The position numbers and the translations under genes are program-made. 35,230 bases of DNA from Thermovirgaceae bacterium (lineage in GTDB: Bacteria > Synergistota > Synergistia > Synergistales > Thermovirgaceae), in the NCBI GenBank assembly GCA_030656095.1, contig JAUSOU010000048.1, positions 1 to 35,230 of the forward strand, written 5' to 3'. A model generated the notes under the pieces. That model was not told the origin of the DNA. It made no database searches and saw only the letters and a list, made by a program, of their open reading frames with translations. How positions within the stretch are numbered: the first letter of the stretch is position 1; every line of letters begins with the position of its first letter. Shown here piece after piece: positions 1 through 7,520 of the stretch.

Positions 1-2
1 TG

Positions 3-29
3 AAAAATACAGGCCCTTCGCCCTGTTTT
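3..29. terminator. Weak possible bidirectional terminator at left edge
   Basis: A short hairpin has arms ACAGG (9-13) and CCTGT (22-26), followed by TTTT on the plus strand and by an AT-rich tail on the minus strand. It could end transcription of the creatininase-family gene (minus) and of a gene lying left of the window. The stem is only 5 bp, so this is tentative. I see no other feature between here and position 158. Confidence 0.3.
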
Positions 30-158
30 GTGCAGAGCGCACAATTTCCGGAACCTCTCCGAAATGCCTGTATATCAAGGGGAACGGAGGATAGAGGAAA
101 AACGACGAGGAGTTCGTGATGATTCTCTGTACGGAATCCTCCGGCCCGATTACTCCGA

Positions 159-944
159 TCATGACTCCGGATCCGCCGCCCTGGCGCCGCTTTCAGCGCG
201 GAAAAAAGTTGCCAGTACGTCCGCAAGCTCGTCTAAGCACAACTGGCCGATCTTTACGGTCATGCCGCGGGGATCACCCAGGATCCCGTTCGGCGCCACG
301 GAGTGAAGCCCATCGCGGAACATTCGTTCAAGAAGTGCCTCAGTAGGAGGTTCAAGGCATCCAGCCACGGCCTCTTCCCTGTGGACGAGATCCGGGTGCA
401 AGATGAGCATAAGTGAACTCTCCGCAATATCGGCGTGTCCTCCTACTCTGTCATCCAGCCCACATGCATCGCCAACTACACGCTTCCAGGTTCCGATAAG
501 ATCATCTATTTCACAGAATGCGAGAATTTGTGTTTGCGGTCCAACGGCATCCCTCAGGCGATCCAGCATATCGGCCAGAGGCGCCATGTTGCCTCCGTGT
601 GAGGAGATGATGCAGATTCGCAGGAACCCATGCCGCGCCAGGCTTGTGCAGTAATCGCGACAGAGAGACTCAAGGGTTGATCGCTGCAGCGAGATCGTCC
701 CTGGAAAGGCCATGTGATGCTCCGAACATCCAACCCGGATCGTCGGCGCTACCAGCGCTTTCCCGAGGCGGCGGGCCACCTCCTCGGCGAGACGGGTTCC
801 GTGTTCTGCATCCACAAAAAGAGGCAGGTGCGGCCCGTGCTGTTCTATGGCGCCACATGCGAAAACCGCTGTGGTGTACCCGGCATCAAGGGCTTTCCTG
901 ACCTCAGGCCAGGTCATTCTCTCCAGCAACACGTTGTCAGGCAT
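159..944 (-). CDS. Creatininase-family amidohydrolase
   Basis: A 261-aa cytoplasmic protein of the creatininase/creatinine amidohydrolase family, metal-dependent hydrolases acting on cyclic or linear amides. The motif EQHGPHLPLFVD supplies the expected metal ligands Glu34, His36 and Asp45, with His116 in SSHGGN and Glu175 in GGHADIAESS. The SEHHMAFPGT segment is also typical. Length matches the family (about 240-260 aa). The family includes creatininase, mycofactocin-maturation MftE-like and riboflavin/F420-pathway amidases, so the substrate cannot be read from sequence. It is transcribed divergently from the TRAP/D-aminoacylase operon, which suggests a related amide or N-acyl substrate; that link is inference. 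The Shine-Dalgarno is weak (GGGGGAT about 7 nt before the ATG). Confidence 0.9.
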   Translation of the reverse strand: MPDNVLLERMTWPEVRKALDAGYTTAVFACGAIEQHGPHLPLFVDAEHGTRLAEEVARRLGKALVAPTIRVGCSEHHMAFPGTISLQRSTLESLCRDYCTSLARHGFLRICIISSHGGNMAPLADMLDRLRDAVGPQTQILAFCEIDDLIGTWKRVVGDACGLDDRVGGHADIAESSLMLILHPDLVHREEAVAGCLEPPTEALLERMFRDGLHSVAPNGILGDPRGMTVKIGQLCLDELADVLATFFRAESGARAADPES

Positions 945-1015
945 TATCTGGATCCCCCACCTTCTTTTAATTCATCAATGCATACAGATACAAATTGATA
1001 TAAGAGATTATTTGT

Positions 1016-1043
1016 TTGACAGATTACCCTAAACGTCTATAAT
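1016..1043 (+). promoter_or_regulatory. Sigma-70-type promoter of the TRAP operon
   Basis: TTGACA at 1016-1021 and TATAAT at 1038-1043 are perfect consensus hexamers separated by 16 bp. Transcription would start near 1050, leaving a leader of about 50 nt before the TTG start of the binding protein. The rest of the 945-1101 gap is AT-rich and presumably also holds the divergent creatininase promoter, which I cannot place. Confidence 0.8.
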
Positions 1044-1101
1044 GCGTCAATATAGATTCTGAAAGTGTATCCGATATTATCTGAATAGGGAGGCGAAGAT
1101 C

Positions 1102-2187
1102 TTGAGTGGAGTTAGGAATTGCACCATGAAAACGATTCTGTTCTCGTTGATCGCGGTCTGTTTTCTTTTCGGCGCAATGAACCTGCCGGCGGAAGCCGCC
1201 CAGTACAACTGGAAAATGGGCATGCCCTGGCCTGTTCCTGTGCAGGATCAGTTCCACAAGCAGTTCATCGAGCTGGTGAAGGAATACTCCAAGGGAAAGA
1301 TCGAGATAACCTATTACCCGGACGGCCAGCTTGGTACTCATGATGAAATCTTCCACTCAGTGCAGGACGGCTCTGTGGATATCGGCTACTTCGCGCCTTA
1401 CGTCAACCTTGTGCCTGGCGGCGTTCTTAACTGGATGCCGTGGACGGTCATGAGCTGGGAGGCCGCACAAAAAGCTTTTGACAGGAAAGACGGCATTCTC
1501 TGGGAAATGATGGAAAAAGCCTACAACGAAGTGGGAATGACCATGTTCTATCAGGTCTCTTACGGCCCGTACGGATTGGGCAACAACGAAAGGCCCCTGA
1601 AGAGCCCGGCTGACCTGAAAAACCTGAAGTTGCGGGTTTCATCCTCTCTTGGCCTGGTCCGGATGCTGCAGAACATGGGGAAGGGTTCCGGGATGACGCT
1701 TGAGACTATCCCATGGAGCGACCTCTATGATGCTCTCGGCAAAGGGGTTGTAGACGGATGCTGGAGCATGTGGCCTTCACTTGTTGAGCTGCGCCATTCG
1801 GAGGTGCTGAAGTACTACTCGGATCTCAATTTCGCATGGGACATGAACAATGTTGTCATTAACAAGAAGACCTGGGATGCTCTCCCCAAGGACCTGCAGG
1901 ATGCCGTTGTGAAGGCCACAGTGGAAACGCAGGCCAAGCTGTTCGCAAACCAGGAGAAGGTTCAGAAAGACTTCATCGCCAAGCTTCAGAAGATGGAGGG
2001 TTTCGAGATCACTTTCCTTACGGATGCTCAGCGTGAAGCTTTCCGGAAGGCTTCCAACATGGGGCCGATCTGGGAAGAGCTTTGCAAGCCTTGGCTGGAC
2101 AAGAACTACCCCGGCCAGAACATGACGGAAAAAGTACAGAAAGAGCTCGAAAAAATCCACCAGGAAGTTCTTGCTTCCAAAAAGTAA
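1102..2187 (+). CDS. TRAP transporter substrate-binding protein (DctP family)
   Basis: Periplasmic solute-binding component of a tripartite ATP-independent (TRAP) transporter, 361 aa from the TTG at 1102. That start has AGGGAGG placed ideally upstream; an ATG at 1126 is an alternative and begins the signal peptide proper. The signal peptide has a hydrophobic core (ILFSLIAVCFLFGAMNL) and a likely cleavage after AEA. Family hallmarks include the central segment in which NNERPLKSPADLKNLKLRV carries the Arg that usually grips a ligand carboxylate, and the Trp-rich hinge near WSDLYDALGKGVVDGCWS. The following genes encode both membrane subunits and a D-aminoacylase, so the ligand may be an N-acyl amino acid or similar organic acid (inference). 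Confidence 0.92.
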   Translation: MSGVRNCTMKTILFSLIAVCFLFGAMNLPAEAAQYNWKMGMPWPVPVQDQFHKQFIELVKEYSKGKIEITYYPDGQLGTHDEIFHSVQDGSVDIGYFAPYVNLVPGGVLNWMPWTVMSWEAAQKAFDRKDGILWEMMEKAYNEVGMTMFYQVSYGPYGLGNNERPLKSPADLKNLKLRVSSSLGLVRMLQNMGKGSGMTLETIPWSDLYDALGKGVVDGCWSMWPSLVELRHSEVLKYYSDLNFAWDMNNVVINKKTWDALPKDLQDAVVKATVETQAKLFANQEKVQKDFIAKLQKMEGFEITFLTDAQREAFRKASNMGPIWEELCKPWLDKNYPGQNMTEKVQKELEKIHQEVLASKK

Positions 2188-2222
2188 ATAGTGTTTCTGG
2201 CGAAATGACTGCCTGACCTAAA

Positions 2223-2270
2223 AGGAGCGCAGGCAAGGGATCCTCAGTGGACCCGAATGTCTGCGCTCCT
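2223..2270 (+). promoter_or_regulatory. Intercistronic stem-loop between dctP and dctQ genes
   Basis: Arms AGGAGCGCAG (2223-2232) and CTGCGCTCCT (2261-2270) are perfectly complementary over 10 bp around a 28-nt loop. No U tract follows, so it is not a classic terminator. Such hairpins after a binding-protein gene often stabilise the upstream mRNA or attenuate read-through, so that binding protein exceeds permease; that role here is inferred. Confidence 0.6.
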
Positions 2271-2301
2271 CCTATAAAAACCGTCAATAGAGGTGTTTAT
2301 T

Positions 2302-2832
2302 ATGAGTTGGTTCTCAGGAATGATGAAGAAACTGTTTGCAATGCTTGCCTTCCTGGAGAATATGGTTTGTTACACGGGGTTACTGCTCATAACTTTTCTC
2401 GTGTTTTTCAATGTGCTCAACCGGTATTGGTTTCGATTCGAGATCATGTGGGTCGGCGACTTTGCTCTTTACGTGTTCATGATTTTTGTATTCTTCTCGA
2501 TCATGCTCACGACACGTGAGCATGGCCACACCTCGGTGGAGGTCTTTGCCCAGAAACTCTTCAGAAGAGCACCGAAAGCAGAAAAACCCTATAAGGTTTT
2601 CCTCATTGCTTTATCCATCCTGACAGCTGGGATCTTTACAATCCCCGTATACAATTTTGCCGCCAGAAGCTTTGAATATCCGGAATATGGAACCCTTGTG
2701 CGCTGGTTCAACACAAGCTGGATCATGCAGTCCATGTTCGTCATGATGCTGCTGGTTATTGCTCACCTGATCCAGACGATGCTCGTTGAGATTCAAATAA
2801 TTTCCTCCCAGGGAAACCCCGGAAAGGAATAA
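2302..2832 (+). CDS. TRAP transporter small permease subunit (DctQ family)
   Basis: Small integral membrane subunit of the TRAP transporter, 176 aa from the ATG at 2302, which has AGAGGTG 6 nt upstream; a GTG three codons earlier is in frame but overlaps that ribosome site. Four hydrophobic helices are visible: around CYTGLLLITFLVFFNVLNRY, FALYVFMIFVFFSIML, FLIALSILTAGIFTIPVY and SMFVMMLLVIAHLIQTML. The N-R-Y/F motif at the end of helix 1 and the conserved W-V-G-D that follows are typical of DctQ proteins. The large permease gene follows after 13 bp. Confidence 0.9.
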   Translation: MSWFSGMMKKLFAMLAFLENMVCYTGLLLITFLVFFNVLNRYWFRFEIMWVGDFALYVFMIFVFFSIMLTTREHGHTSVEVFAQKLFRRAPKAEKPYKVFLIALSILTAGIFTIPVYNFAARSFEYPEYGTLVRWFNTSWIMQSMFVMMLLVIAHLIQTMLVEIQIISSQGNPGKE

Positions 2833-2845
2833 GGAGGATAAAACT

Positions 2846-4177
2846 ATGGAATTTGCAATAATCGCAGCACTTCTGATGTTCCTTGTTGGCCTTACCATTG
2901 GGCTTCCTCTCGGGTGGGTTTTCCTGGTAGGCACCATCTCAGGGTTGTTCGCTCTGGGCGATTCCCTGAATTTCATGTCCAGCACCTTCTACCATGCGAT
3001 CAACAATTATGTTCTCATGGCAGTGGTCTTCTTCGTTTTTGCCGGGAGTCTCATCTCAGTGACCAGCCTGGCCGACAGGATCGTGCGGTTTTCCCACGCT
3101 ATTGTGGGACGAGTGCGAGGCGGGCTGGTTCTTGTCGGGATAGTCGCATCGGTTATCTTCAGCGCGCTCACGGGTTCATCCCTGCCTTGCATTTCGGCCC
3201 TCATCCCGCTTCTCGTTCCCCGTCTTGAGAAGCTTGGCTACAAAAAAGCCTACACAACGGCCGTACTCTGTTCCTCAAGTTTTCTGGGGTACCTGATTCC
3301 TCCCAGCGTTCCTGCCCTGATCTACTGCATGGTGGCCCAACAGTCAGTGGCTGCACTTTTCCTGGCAACTATAATCCCCGGGCTTATCCTGGCTCTGGGG
3401 TATGCCGTGCTGAATTATTTTATCTGCCCCAGGTACATGATCCCCGTTGAGGACAGGGAAGCCGAGGAGGTTCCTTCAGGATCGCGGCTCCGTGAACTCC
3501 GAGCGGCAACCTGGTCCGCTCTTCCGGCTTTGGGCGTCCCGGTGGTAATTTTTGTCGGGATCTATGGCGGCATTTTTACCCCCAACGAAGCGGGAGCCGT
3601 TGCAGTAGTATATTGCCTTCTTGTAGGGTTCTTCCTATATAGGGACCTGAATCGAAAGACTCTGAAAGAGGCCCTGCATTCTACCGTGCTCACCCAGGGC
3701 ATGCTGGGGCTTCTTTTGGGCGCCGGAACGGTCTTTACCAGGTTTCTGATCCGTCAGGGAGCAGCGCAGGCGTTTGCGGGAATGGTGCTGGGGATGTTCG
3801 AGAGCAAATCCCTCGTGCTTCTGTCCGTGAATGTCTTTCTCCTCATCTTGGGAATGTTCATTGACGGCATCCCGATTTTGATCCTCGCCGTCCCGATGAT
3901 ACTGCCTTTGATGGTCGAGCTTAACGTTAATCTTGTACAACTAGGGGCCATCGTTATTGTGAATGTCGGACTTGGTGTGGTGACGCCCCCCTATGCTATT
4001 TCAATCTTCGTGGGTTCGCGATTATCCGGAGTACCCTATGAAGAACTGGTGAAACCTATGATGCTTTTCCTGTTTCTGGTGGGGATACCTGTTCTCCTCT
4101 TGACGACATATATTCCTGCACTCTCGTGTTGGCTTCCCACGGTCGTCCTTGGGCAGCGCTTTGTGGGCCTCTGGTGA
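2846..4177 (+). CDS. TRAP transporter large permease (DctM family)
   Basis: The 443-aa channel-forming subunit of the TRAP transporter, an ion-transporter superfamily protein using the sodium or proton gradient. The start ATG is preceded by AAGGAGGATAAA. It is hydrophobic throughout, with about 12 helices and the family's signature segments: the G-S-S-L-P-C-I-S-A-L-I loop, FLGYLIPPSVP, the TPNEAGAVAVVY motif and the final TPPYAISIFVGSRLSGVPYEE. Length fits the family (about 425-440 aa). Together with the two upstream genes it makes a complete transporter. Confidence 0.93.
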   Translation: MEFAIIAALLMFLVGLTIGLPLGWVFLVGTISGLFALGDSLNFMSSTFYHAINNYVLMAVVFFVFAGSLISVTSLADRIVRFSHAIVGRVRGGLVLVGIVASVIFSALTGSSLPCISALIPLLVPRLEKLGYKKAYTTAVLCSSSFLGYLIPPSVPALIYCMVAQQSVAALFLATIIPGLILALGYAVLNYFICPRYMIPVEDREAEEVPSGSRLRELRAATWSALPALGVPVVIFVGIYGGIFTPNEAGAVAVVYCLLVGFFLYRDLNRKTLKEALHSTVLTQGMLGLLLGAGTVFTRFLIRQGAAQAFAGMVLGMFESKSLVLLSVNVFLLILGMFIDGIPILILAVPMILPLMVELNVNLVQLGAIVIVNVGLGVVTPPYAISIFVGSRLSGVPYEELVKPMMLFLFLVGIPVLLLTTYIPALSCWLPTVVLGQRFVGLW

Positions 4178-4215
4178 TTTCCTGAGACGTGATTCGGAAG
4201 GGGTGTCTTCTGCAA

Positions 4216-5820
4216 ATGGCTCGAAACTTTGACATGATCCTGAGAAATGGACGCATCGTCGACGGCTCGGGTAACCCGTCTTACGTAGGGGATATAGGGA
4301 TTATCGACGGTGTTATAGAAAGGATTGGCCCGATCTCCGAAGAAGCTCCCGAAACCGTAGATGCTCGGGGCCGAGTCGTGACTCCCGGTTTTATTGATCT
4401 TCACAATCATTGCGATCACAATATTCTGGCCTTTCCCGATGTGGAGAACTTCATAATGCAGGGAGTTACAACTTCGCTTGGAGGCAACTGCGGTATCTCC
4501 ATGATGCCTCTGAACCCTGAATTCAGGGAGTTGGCCAAGGACTACCTTTCGCCATTCCTGCACCCCGGCTTCGAGCATGACTGGAAATGGAAGAATGTAG
4601 GGGATTTTTGCGAGAAGATTAAAGAGAGCGGCACCACCCAGAATCTTGGGTTTCTTCTGGGTCATGGCACCCTGCGGATAGCAGCCAAGGGGTTCGATAG
4701 CGGACCCCCTACACCTGAAGAGATGAAGACCATGAAAGAACTCCTCGTCGAAGGCATGGAGGAAGGCGCTTTCGGTATGTCCGCGGGTTTGATCTATTCC
4801 CCTGGGAGTTACGCGACCACCGACGAAATCAGCGAGGTGGCCTCCATCATCAGGGAGTATGGCGGAATCTTTACAATTCACATTCGCAATGAAAGCAATC
4901 TGATGATCGAATCCATCGATGAAGCTATCTGCATAGCCGAAAAAAGCGGAATTGCCCTTCATATCTCTCACCTGAAAGCAGGGGGCCGACCAAACTGGGG
5001 AAAGGTCCACGGAGCTCTCGCCATCCTTGAAGAAGCCAGGGGCAGGGGATTGAACGCGACCTGTGACGCCTATCCCTACAATGCCGGCATGACGACCATT
5101 ACAGCTCTTCTCCCCCCCTGGGTTCTCGAAGGCGGAGTGGACAGAATGATCGCGCGTTTGGCAGATGCCGGGGATCGCGAAAGGATGACAAAGGATTTTC
5201 AGGACAGAGCCGCGGGATTTGAAAACTGGATCAAAACAACAGGCTGGGCAAATATAAAGATCGGTGGATGCCCTTCCAACAGGCGCTACGAAGGTATGAG
5301 CCTCGAAGAAATAATTGGAGAAAACACATCGGATCCTTTTGGCGCTTTCTTCGACTGGCTTCTGGAGATAGGCTGCAATGCCACCATGATTCTCTTCAGC
5401 CTTCACGAGGGCGATGTTGACGCAGTGATCAAGCATCCCCTTTCCTGCGTTGTTTCAGACGGGTGGATTACATCCCCAACAGCGGGAGGAAAGCCACACC
5501 CACGCGGTTACGGCACTTTCCCAAGATTCCTGGCCCGTTACGTAAGAGAAAAACGACTTCTCAGGCTCGAGGAAGCCGTGAGAAAAATTACATCCATGCC
5601 GGCTGGAATAATGGGGCTGAAAGATCGGGGGATGCTCAAGGAAGGTTTCAGGGCTGATCTTGTTGTGTTCGACCCGGAAACAATCCGGGACAAAGCCACC
5701 TTCGAGGATCCGCACCGTTTTCCGGAAGGAATTGATCTAGTGGTGGTAAACGGTGAAACTGCTGTTCGCAAGGGAACCCTGACAGGCGCCCGGCCAGGAG
5801 CAATACTGAAGAAAAAATAA
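4216..5820 (+). CDS. N-acyl-D-amino-acid deacylase (D-aminoacylase)
   Basis: A 534-aa amidohydrolase-superfamily enzyme that removes the acyl group from N-acyl-D-amino acids. The N-terminal beta sandwich (FDMILRNGRIVDGSGNP) is followed by the barrel metal motif HNHCDHN at residues 63-69, then NCGIS, the HISHLKAGG segment and the C-terminal RADLVVFDPETIRDKATFEDP, all diagnostic of this family. The ATG at 4216 is preferred because the family begins with this M-x-x-x-F-D pattern; a GTG at 4189 is in frame without a ribosome site. It follows the permease by 38 bp, so uptake and deacylation are probably coupled. Dihydroorotase- or hydantoinase-like activity cannot be excluded. Confidence 0.9.
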   Translation: MARNFDMILRNGRIVDGSGNPSYVGDIGIIDGVIERIGPISEEAPETVDARGRVVTPGFIDLHNHCDHNILAFPDVENFIMQGVTTSLGGNCGISMMPLNPEFRELAKDYLSPFLHPGFEHDWKWKNVGDFCEKIKESGTTQNLGFLLGHGTLRIAAKGFDSGPPTPEEMKTMKELLVEGMEEGAFGMSAGLIYSPGSYATTDEISEVASIIREYGGIFTIHIRNESNLMIESIDEAICIAEKSGIALHISHLKAGGRPNWGKVHGALAILEEARGRGLNATCDAYPYNAGMTTITALLPPWVLEGGVDRMIARLADAGDRERMTKDFQDRAAGFENWIKTTGWANIKIGGCPSNRRYEGMSLEEIIGENTSDPFGAFFDWLLEIGCNATMILFSLHEGDVDAVIKHPLSCVVSDGWITSPTAGGKPHPRGYGTFPRFLARYVREKRLLRLEEAVRKITSMPAGIMGLKDRGMLKEGFRADLVVFDPETIRDKATFEDPHRFPEGIDLVVVNGETAVRKGTLTGARPGAILKKK

Positions 5821-5865
5821 CCCTGGAACATCCGCTCCGGCAAGCTGTGATGCTGTAATACTGAA

Positions 5866-5900
5866 AGCAGTTCCCGGGTTCTCCGGGAGCTGCTTTTTTG
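5866..5900 (+). terminator. Rho-independent terminator of TRAP/D-aminoacylase operon
   Basis: A 12-bp stem (5866-5877 with 5883-5894, one G-U pair) closes a 5-nt loop and runs straight into TTTTTT. It lies 45 bp after the D-aminoacylase stop and closes the operon. Confidence 0.92.
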
Positions 5901-6251
5901 TGTACTTTATCTGGATAAGGCTTTGGGGTGCCGGGGTTTGGATGAAAGGCCATGCAAAGCAGTCCTGATGCGATCAAATTCATGTTCTCCAGAAAACCCA
6001 GTGGAATGTTCAGACCCACACATTTGACATTTTCGTGACTCGAAACTCGGGAAAATCCGGATAGAGGCGACAGTAAAGACAGGATCGCCAGGGCGTGATA
6101 CAGGTTATGTCCCGAGCATTGTTCCCGTTGGTTTTCGTGGGCTATGCGACTGGCTGTTGTTCAATGGCCTTTCTCCCTTCTTGTGCCTTTGGCCTCCTCT
6201 CTGGTAACATCATCGGGTATCATGTGAACAGGAGTACATGGGGGTGATCCG
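5901..6251. other. Gene-free stretch of about 350 bp
   Basis: No convincing gene is visible on either strand. Around 6034-6052 there is a GTGACTCGAAACTCG block, a degenerate relative of the GTGACTCG/GTAACTCG repeats found at 8321-8408 and 8647-8677. The remainder has no recognisable feature beyond the leader of the small secreted protein that starts at 6252. Confidence 0.4.
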
Positions 6252-6602
6252 ATGGCCGCCCGGCGATCCGTTTTGATATTTCTGACGATATTGCTCCTGG
6301 TTGTTCCTGTCGCGCCGGCGCAAGCCAGCCCGGTGCCTGACGCCGCAAGGGTTTCATTGTCGGCTGATGCGGGCGGATTGTTCGCCTGGTTCCTTGAGTT
6401 TGCCCGGGGCATTTTCACCACTCAGCCGCCCGCAGGGAACGCCGGAGAAAATGACGGCGACGGTGTCTTTTCGAAGAATCCCTACGTCTATGTGGCCGCT
6501 TTCTGGAGTGAGATCATTAATGCTCCGAAGGAGAGGGCGTTCTTCGAGCGGATAATGGCGTTCCTTGGAGCGGTCCGGGTGAGGAGAAGCCGGATATCGT
6601 GA
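6252..6602 (+). CDS. Small secreted hypothetical protein
   Basis: A 116-aa protein I do not recognise. It has a clear signal peptide: basic MAARR, a hydrophobic core (LIFLTILLLVVPVAP) and a likely cleavage after AQA. The mature part is about 90 residues, with an aromatic segment (LFAWFLEFARGIFTT), a low-complexity PPAGNAGENDGDG linker and a second amphipathic segment (YVYVAAFWSEI). The ATG follows GGGGGTGATCC. It is flanked by repeat-bearing intergenic DNA and has no clear operon partner. It is probably a real exported protein of a narrow lineage. Confidence 0.55.
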   Translation: MAARRSVLIFLTILLLVVPVAPAQASPVPDAARVSLSADAGGLFAWFLEFARGIFTTQPPAGNAGENDGDGVFSKNPYVYVAAFWSEIINAPKERAFFERIMAFLGAVRVRRSRIS

Positions 6603-6797
6603 ACCGTGAATCGCCAACCGTAAGTCGTTAACCGAAAAAAGCATTGAGCCCAGGAACTGTCATCCCGAACGAAGTGACGTGAGGATCTCTGGTGGTCGAA
6701 TCCCGTTGGCCGTTGACAGTTTACGCCTTTGCGATCCCCGATTCACGACTTACGGTTCCCTATCAACGATCCACTATACAAAAGGAGGGTTCCATCG
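6603..6797. repeat. Repeat-rich intergenic region
   Basis: The left edge reads GAACCGTGAATCGCCAACCG followed by TAAGTCG, and the right edge (about 6748-6764) carries CGATTCACGACTTACGGTTC, whose complement GAACCGTAAGTCGTGAATCG is made of the same words. The two edges are therefore a scrambled inverted repeat. In between, 6658-6690 (TGTCATCCCGAACGAAGTGA and on to GATCT) is a diverged copy of the 29-bp arm seen perfectly at 33636-33664. The ribosome site AAAGGAGGG of the next gene ends the region. Confidence 0.6.
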
Positions 6798-7118
6798 ATG
6801 AAGGAGAAGTTCGAGAACGTAACGCTTGTAAGCAAGGCCAACATCTATCTGGACGGGAAGGTGACCAGCAGGACCTTCTTTACTCCGTCAGGGGACAGAA
6901 AGACGGCGGGAGTTTTTCTGCCGGGCGAATACGAATTCAACACAAGCGACGCCGAGATCATGGATGTCGTGCAGGGAAACCCCGAGATTCTGATTGCCGG
7001 GGAGACCGAATGGAAGAAGTTCCGCCCGGGTGATAGTTTCAGCATCCCGGGGAACAGTTCGTTCAAGCTTAAGATCGAAGGGATCTTCGATTACATCTGT
7101 TCCTACATAAAGGAGTAG
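6798..7118 (+). CDS. ppnP: Pyrimidine/purine nucleoside phosphorylase (PpnP/YaiE family)
   Basis: A 106-aa cupin-fold protein of the DUF1255 family. Characterised members catalyse phosphorolysis of several purine and pyrimidine nucleosides to free base and ribose 1-phosphate. The conserved core is present: GVFLPGEYEFNTSDAEIMDV, then ETEWKKFRPGDSFSIPGNSS and FKLKIEG. Length is close to the E. coli protein (94 aa). The ATG at 6798 is chosen because AAAGGAGGG sits 8 nt upstream; the frame remains open upstream but that part is repeat-derived. It appears monocistronic and is convergent with the next small gene. Confidence 0.9.
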   Translation: MKEKFENVTLVSKANIYLDGKVTSRTFFTPSGDRKTAGVFLPGEYEFNTSDAEIMDVVQGNPEILIAGETEWKKFRPGDSFSIPGNSSFKLKIEGIFDYICSYIKE

Positions 7119-7135
7119 TTCCTACGCGATCCGGG

Positions 7136-7168
7136 AGCCGGCCGTGGGAGTGATTCCTTTGGCCGGCT
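7136..7168. terminator. Possible bidirectional hairpin between convergent genes
   Basis: Arms AGCCGGCC (7136-7143) and GGCCGGCT (7161-7168) form a perfect GC-rich 8-bp stem with a 17-nt loop between the convergent ppnP and the small membrane protein. There is no U tract, so termination is only suggested by position. Confidence 0.35.
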
Positions 7169-7410
7169 TATCTGTTGGCGAAGTAGAAAAAGAACATGAC
7201 CCCCATGAAAAAACCGACGGATATGGCCTTCATCAGTTTTGCCTTGTCGCCCTTGACGGCCTTGCGGGGGTCGTAGTATTCCTCACGCGGGGCGGAACGT
7301 TTTTTACGGTCCCGGCCGCTGATCTTGTCCCAATAGGCGTATGTCAGAAAACCCGCACTAAGGCCCATGAATATAGCTCCGGCGAGCGGCTGAAGCAGAG
7401 ATGTTTCCAT
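7168..7410 (-). CDS. Small membrane protein of unknown function
   Basis: An 80-aa protein with two predicted transmembrane helices, near residues 6-23 (LQPLAGAIFMGLSAGFLT) and 62-77 (ISVGFFMGVMFFFYFA), separated by a strongly charged linker rich in Arg and Lys (KISGRDRKKRSAPREEYYDP). The ATG at 7410 is chosen because GGAAGGGG lies 10 nt upstream and the longer frame upstream lacks coding character. I do not recognise the family. It may be a small inner-membrane protein acting alone or with another factor. Confidence 0.55.
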   Translation of the reverse strand: METSLLQPLAGAIFMGLSAGFLTYAYWDKISGRDRKKRSAPREEYYDPRKAVKGDKAKLMKAISVGFFMGVMFFFYFANR

Positions 7411-7520
7411 AAAATAAAACCCCTTCCCGGAATAAACCCTGTATCCTGTCAATGAGGCTATCCTCAAGGGGAATGTCATGTCAAGCGTTGCATAAAGTTC
7501 AAGGACAGGGAGTTTTCGCC

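Noticed and set aside
4036-5436. 466-aa minus-strand frame opposite the D-aminoacylase
   Set aside because: It lies wholly antisense to a well-conserved enzyme and the end of the permease, and has no recognisable domain or ribosome site; a shadow of codon bias.
5648-6019. Minus-strand frame overlapping the operon terminator region
   Set aside because: It overlaps the D-aminoacylase end and the terminator, and has no ribosome site or recognisable domain.
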